21,091 bases of DNA, from positions 1-21,091 of the forward strand of contig JABCPU010000929.1 in the NCBI GenBank assembly GCA_016800925.1. The letters are read 5' to 3'. Source of the stretch: Suillus spraguei (Eukaryota; Basidiomycota; Agaricomycetes; Boletales; Suillaceae). Positions 18,543 through 21,091 of this stretch are shown here, piece by piece. A program made the position numbers and the translations under genes. How positions within the stretch are numbered: position 1 is the first letter of the stretch; each line of letters begins with the position of its first letter. The notes beneath the pieces were generated by a model, which saw only the letters and a program-made list of their open reading frames with translations, had not been told where the DNA came from and ran no database searches.

Positions 18543-20161
18543 CTATGGGGCAGGCTCGAGTTTCGTACTATGAGCCAACTTGCTCCGTAGGTTACACAAG
18601 GGACATAGACGAATGAACATTTCAACCATCGGCCAGGTTATAGTAGCCTATGGAGTATTGGATAAATCGATAGTTAAGACAAAAGAACACATACCATTCC
18701 CATACGCCTTGCCTCAAAGAGCATCGAAGAGGATGAGCCATGAGCTCGATGAGCGTAGACAAGAATATCATAGATCTGGTTTTGTACGGGAATGCGTTCA
18801 AAAGCTCTTGTCCACTCAAAACCACCGAAATCGTGATCCACAGCATCATCTTTTGAAGAAGTCTGTCCGCGGCTGTCTATGTGTCCAATGTAGTCTTTCC
18901 TCAGTTTCTCTTCTTCTGCTGCCTCGAGGTGGAAATAGGAATCCCGTGGTATCAAGAGAAGGTGATATTTCTCAGATCCCAGTCGTACATGATGAATTGT
19001 TAGCCACACGCGCAGCCGATCCGAAAGATCATCCAAGCTGCCTTTTGACAATGCATGAGACGTGGCGGCGTAAATATTCGGTGCAAAGGCGGCAGTTTCA
19101 CGAAGGTCCTGCGGCAAATCGCGGAGGAATTGCGCAAGGCTATCCTCAAAGGACTCTCGACTCGGCATCTCGACAGAATTGATATTACCGATCCGCTGGG
19201 AAACCGCGTCAGGCAAAGGCGCAAACGACGGATGTGCCCAGGATTCAATGAGAAACTTTGTGGCCACCGTCCCTTGATCAGAAGGAAAGGAATGTGAAAT
19301 GAACGAGATTGAATTATTAGGCTGGGTGCGTGGGATATTTTTTCGAGACCCTGAACTGGAGGTGGAGGGCCGTCCTTGCCATGGTAGTCAGGAGTGAATC
19401 GACCAAAATGCGAATGGAGTGAAGGTTCACCCTCTTGGGAGCCACCTCTAACATGTGACGCGGATGAGTCTGATGCTCCACAACTCTGCGACGATGACGC
19501 TACGTTTTGTCCATAAAAACTATGACCGTCCCTGGAATCATTGGAATCATCATGAGGGAAGGCGGAGTGCTCCTCTGGTGATAGCACGTCAGAGACGAGG
19601 AAAGACGCTGTCTTGGCGCCGTAGGAAGCCGTCTGCCTGTCCCGCGTTATACCATGATCGGATGGAACCTTATGCCTCTTCTTGGGAGTATAGTTGCACT
19701 CGGTAGCACTTTCTTCTTCCGCACAATGGTTGCAAACCGGCAAATTACGGTCACACTTGTTCCGAAAGATAATTAAGATGCGCATAATTATTTGATCAAA
19801 GCATAAACATACCTTTATATTTCTGAGACGACAACGATCACACCGCGGGATTCCTCGGTGAGCAGGCGTTGGTAAAGGAGTATATTCGCACTCCCTTCCG
19901 TTCGTATATGAACAATAATTACAAGTTGGAAGAACTCTATCACACTAGCCGATCGTCAGCAATTTTTGGAGAGGTTAGTGACAAACTAGGACACACCTTC
20001 AAGTTATTCAGCCGGCAGCGATCACACCGCGGCTTCCCTCTGCGCCCTTTCCATTGCGACTGACGAGCCATGAACATTTTAGGATTTGGAATCCGAATGG
20101 TGAGTTGTCCATCATCGTTCAAATCTTCAACAGAGTCTGTTCCATCGGGTGATTCAGACAT
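18543..20161 (-). CDS. Transcription factor with two tandem Zn2Cys6 clusters (5 exons)
   Basis: This is a nuclear DNA-binding protein of the fungal zinc-cluster class. Predicted exons (minus strand): 19997-20161, 19813-19944, 19431-19755, 18695-19350 and 18543-18647, giving 460 residues. Cluster 1 has Cys46, 49, 56, 63, 66 and 74 (RCDRCRLNNLK / CDRVLPTCNYC...REC). Cluster 2 has Cys90, 93, 100, 107, 110 and 119 (RCDRCRLRNIK / CDRNLPVCNHC...TEC). Both are followed by a YTP motif, then the linker PLPTPAHRG (after 1) or PKKRHK (after 2). Introns of 52 and 57 nt interrupt both clusters just before the third Cys, in phase 0, so exon 2 encodes exactly one 44-residue unit. A Ser/Asp-rich region covers about residues 125-215. 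The C-terminal half (IHHVRLGSEKYHLLLIPRDS, FERIPVQNQIYDILVYAHRA) ends with His408, His411, Cys441 and Cys444 in a possible zinc site. An 80-nt intron (19351-19430) explains an apparent frameshift. Targets are unknown. Confidence 0.88.
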
Positions 20162-20890
20162 GCTGTGCAGAGATGCTTTACTAGCTAGGAGCCCCCAAAA
20201 AATTCAGGGCAAAATTCAAAAATGTGTATCTTAGGAAGCAAGAGATGATGAAGGTTGGTGGAGTTGTGACTAGCAAACGGCCGGATGAGGCGAGGATAGG
20301 ACAAGGAAAGGACATACGTACAATAAACCCAAGAAGTGTGAAATTTGTGAAGGCCTACAATATTCAGAATATTCTGTGTGAGCTCCAGAGACGGCGGTAA
20401 AACCGAAAAATGGTGATGACTTTAAATCATCCAACACTTTGTGCGATCTGACTGAGTGGCAAGCGGTTTGCAGATAGTTTCGTGCAAAGAATGATCCAGT
20501 ATTTACGAACTTACTTACGGATGTGACACTACTGTCACGCTACTTTTTAGGTCAAGGTGGTTTGAAAATTAAACAATGCAGTGAAAAATTATTAATGTTA
20601 AGGACATGTTGAGCGCTGATTCGTCAGTCTGTTGTCTTTGTATGTCATAAAGGTATATCAATCTGAAGCCACTACGATGGCGGTAGCCATGACTATGGAG
20701 CCCGAGGTCCCTGGTAGATAAGTAGCTGAATGGCGGAGGTAGTATGGACTTTGTCGTGAACAAGGATCTAGCGCCAGTGGGTCGTACGATGGTGGATTAG
20801 CGTGCTACTTTCCTCAACGACGATTTGTCTTGCAGAAGTTTTCAATCCCAGAATAACATGACTTGAGCTTCGAGGGCCGCGATAACACAT

Positions 20891-20904
20891 TTCCATATAT
20901 GGAA
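20891..20904. promoter_or_regulatory. 14-bp palindrome with a CArG-box core (possible MADS-factor site)
   Basis: TTCCATATATGGAA is a perfect palindrome, and its core CCATATATGG (20893-20902) fits the MADS-box consensus CC(A/T)6GG recognised by SRF/Mcm1-type factors. It lies about 730 bp upstream of the zinc-cluster gene and just before the direct repeats at 20937-20969. Binding is not shown. Confidence 0.4.
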
Positions 20905-20936
20905 TCTGTAGTTGATGAGAAGTTCAGAAGTAGGAA

Positions 20937-20969
20937 TTCAAACGTTCCGAAAACAAGCTTCAAACGTTC
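20937..20969. repeat. 11-bp direct repeat TTCAAACGTTC, two copies 22 bp apart
   Basis: TTCAAACGTTC occurs at 20937-20947 and 20959-20969. The 22-bp start-to-start distance is about two helical turns, so two bound proteins would face the same side of the DNA. Each copy contains the palindrome AACGTT. Function is unknown. Confidence 0.4.
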
Positions 20970-21091
20970 ATTCGAAGGCGCCCGACTGTAGCCCTTTCCA
21001 TTCCACAGAACGCTTAAATAGTGTTCAATCTGGCTTGGGTGCCACTGTCGATGGTTCAGGATTGTCTTTACATGATCACCTTCATTTGATG

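Larger units (their letters stand above)
20162..21091. other. Right-edge region upstream of the zinc-cluster factor, no gene seen
   Basis: About 930 bp without a recognisable coding region on either strand. It should contain the promoter of the minus-strand zinc-cluster gene. It also holds a short inverted repeat (GTGACA, 4-nt spacer, TGTCAC at 20523-20538), a CArG-like palindrome (20891-20904), an 11-bp direct repeat (20937 and 20959) and an AT-rich TTAAATAG at 21013-21020. These last elements could belong to a promoter for a gene beyond the window. Confidence 0.35.

Noticed and set aside
19325..19435. Apparent frameshift in the zinc-cluster factor near 19340
   Set aside because: An 80-nt intron (19351-19430) with GTGAAC donor, CTGAC branch-like sequence and TTCAG acceptor restores the frame exactly, so the gene appears intact.
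19797..20050. Two similar half-cluster exons read as mutually exclusive alternatives
   Set aside because: The stretch between them encodes the missing second half of cluster 1 in frame, so the simplest model is two complete clusters in tandem, not alternative first halves.
1..21091. tRNA, rRNA, CRISPR arrays, bacterial-type operons or secondary-metabolite cluster
   Set aside because: No tRNA T-loop pattern with matching arms, no spaced repeats, no rRNA-like sequence and no core biosynthetic enzyme were seen; the intron-rich genes are eukaryotic and functionally unrelated.

Overview
The window looks like nuclear DNA from a mushroom-forming basidiomycete (Agaricomycetes). Genes are split by many short GT-AG introns, mostly 47-66 nt. 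The gene families have typical basidiomycete forms, and a decayed Plavaka-type (CACTA-like, KDZ-related) transposon lies at the left edge. The species cannot be named from the sequence. I built exon models by hand: in each full multi-exon model the exon lengths sum to a multiple of three and join into a continuous, family-like protein. Splice sites remain predictions.

Layout. 1-560: purine-rich, gene-free, possibly repeat-derived. 562-1429 (+): 3' end of a dead Plavaka transposase. 1716-3874 (-): ten-exon amino acid permease. 4867-6441 (+): Rei1/ZNF622-type ribosome-biogenesis zinc finger protein. 6672-11228 (-): RAX2-like cell-polarity protein of 1426 residues ending in an SH3 domain. 11645-12137 (-): small mitochondrial membrane protein, possibly a complex I accessory subunit, found only by joining exons. 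12460-13110 (+): DUF1279/FAM210-type mitochondrial protein. 13541-13871 (+): unrecognised small gene or relic. 14372-15820 (+): S-adenosylmethionine decarboxylase. 16829-18301 (+): PP2C phosphatase pseudogene. 18543-20161 (-): transcription factor with two tandem Zn2Cys6 clusters. 20162-21091: upstream DNA with a CArg-like site and a direct repeat.

Most of the genes are unrelated housekeeping functions (amino acid uptake, 60S maturation, polarity, mitochondria, polyamines), not a cluster. The two mitochondrial genes at 11645-12137 and 12460-13110 are divergent across 322 bp and may share a promoter.

The most unusual locus is the transcription factor. It has two complete binuclear zinc clusters spaced exactly 44 residues apart. 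Each is cut by a phase-0 intron at the same place, just before its third cysteine, so the middle exon is exactly one 132-nt repeat unit. Its C-terminus carries an H-x2-H-x29-C-x2-C pattern resembling the zinc-binding domain of retroelement integrases. Other points of note are an in-frame, stop-free intron and an overlapping upstream ORF in the AdoMet decarboxylase gene, an SH3 domain split by an intron in RAX2, and a PP2C gene with five frame lesions but intact splice sites.
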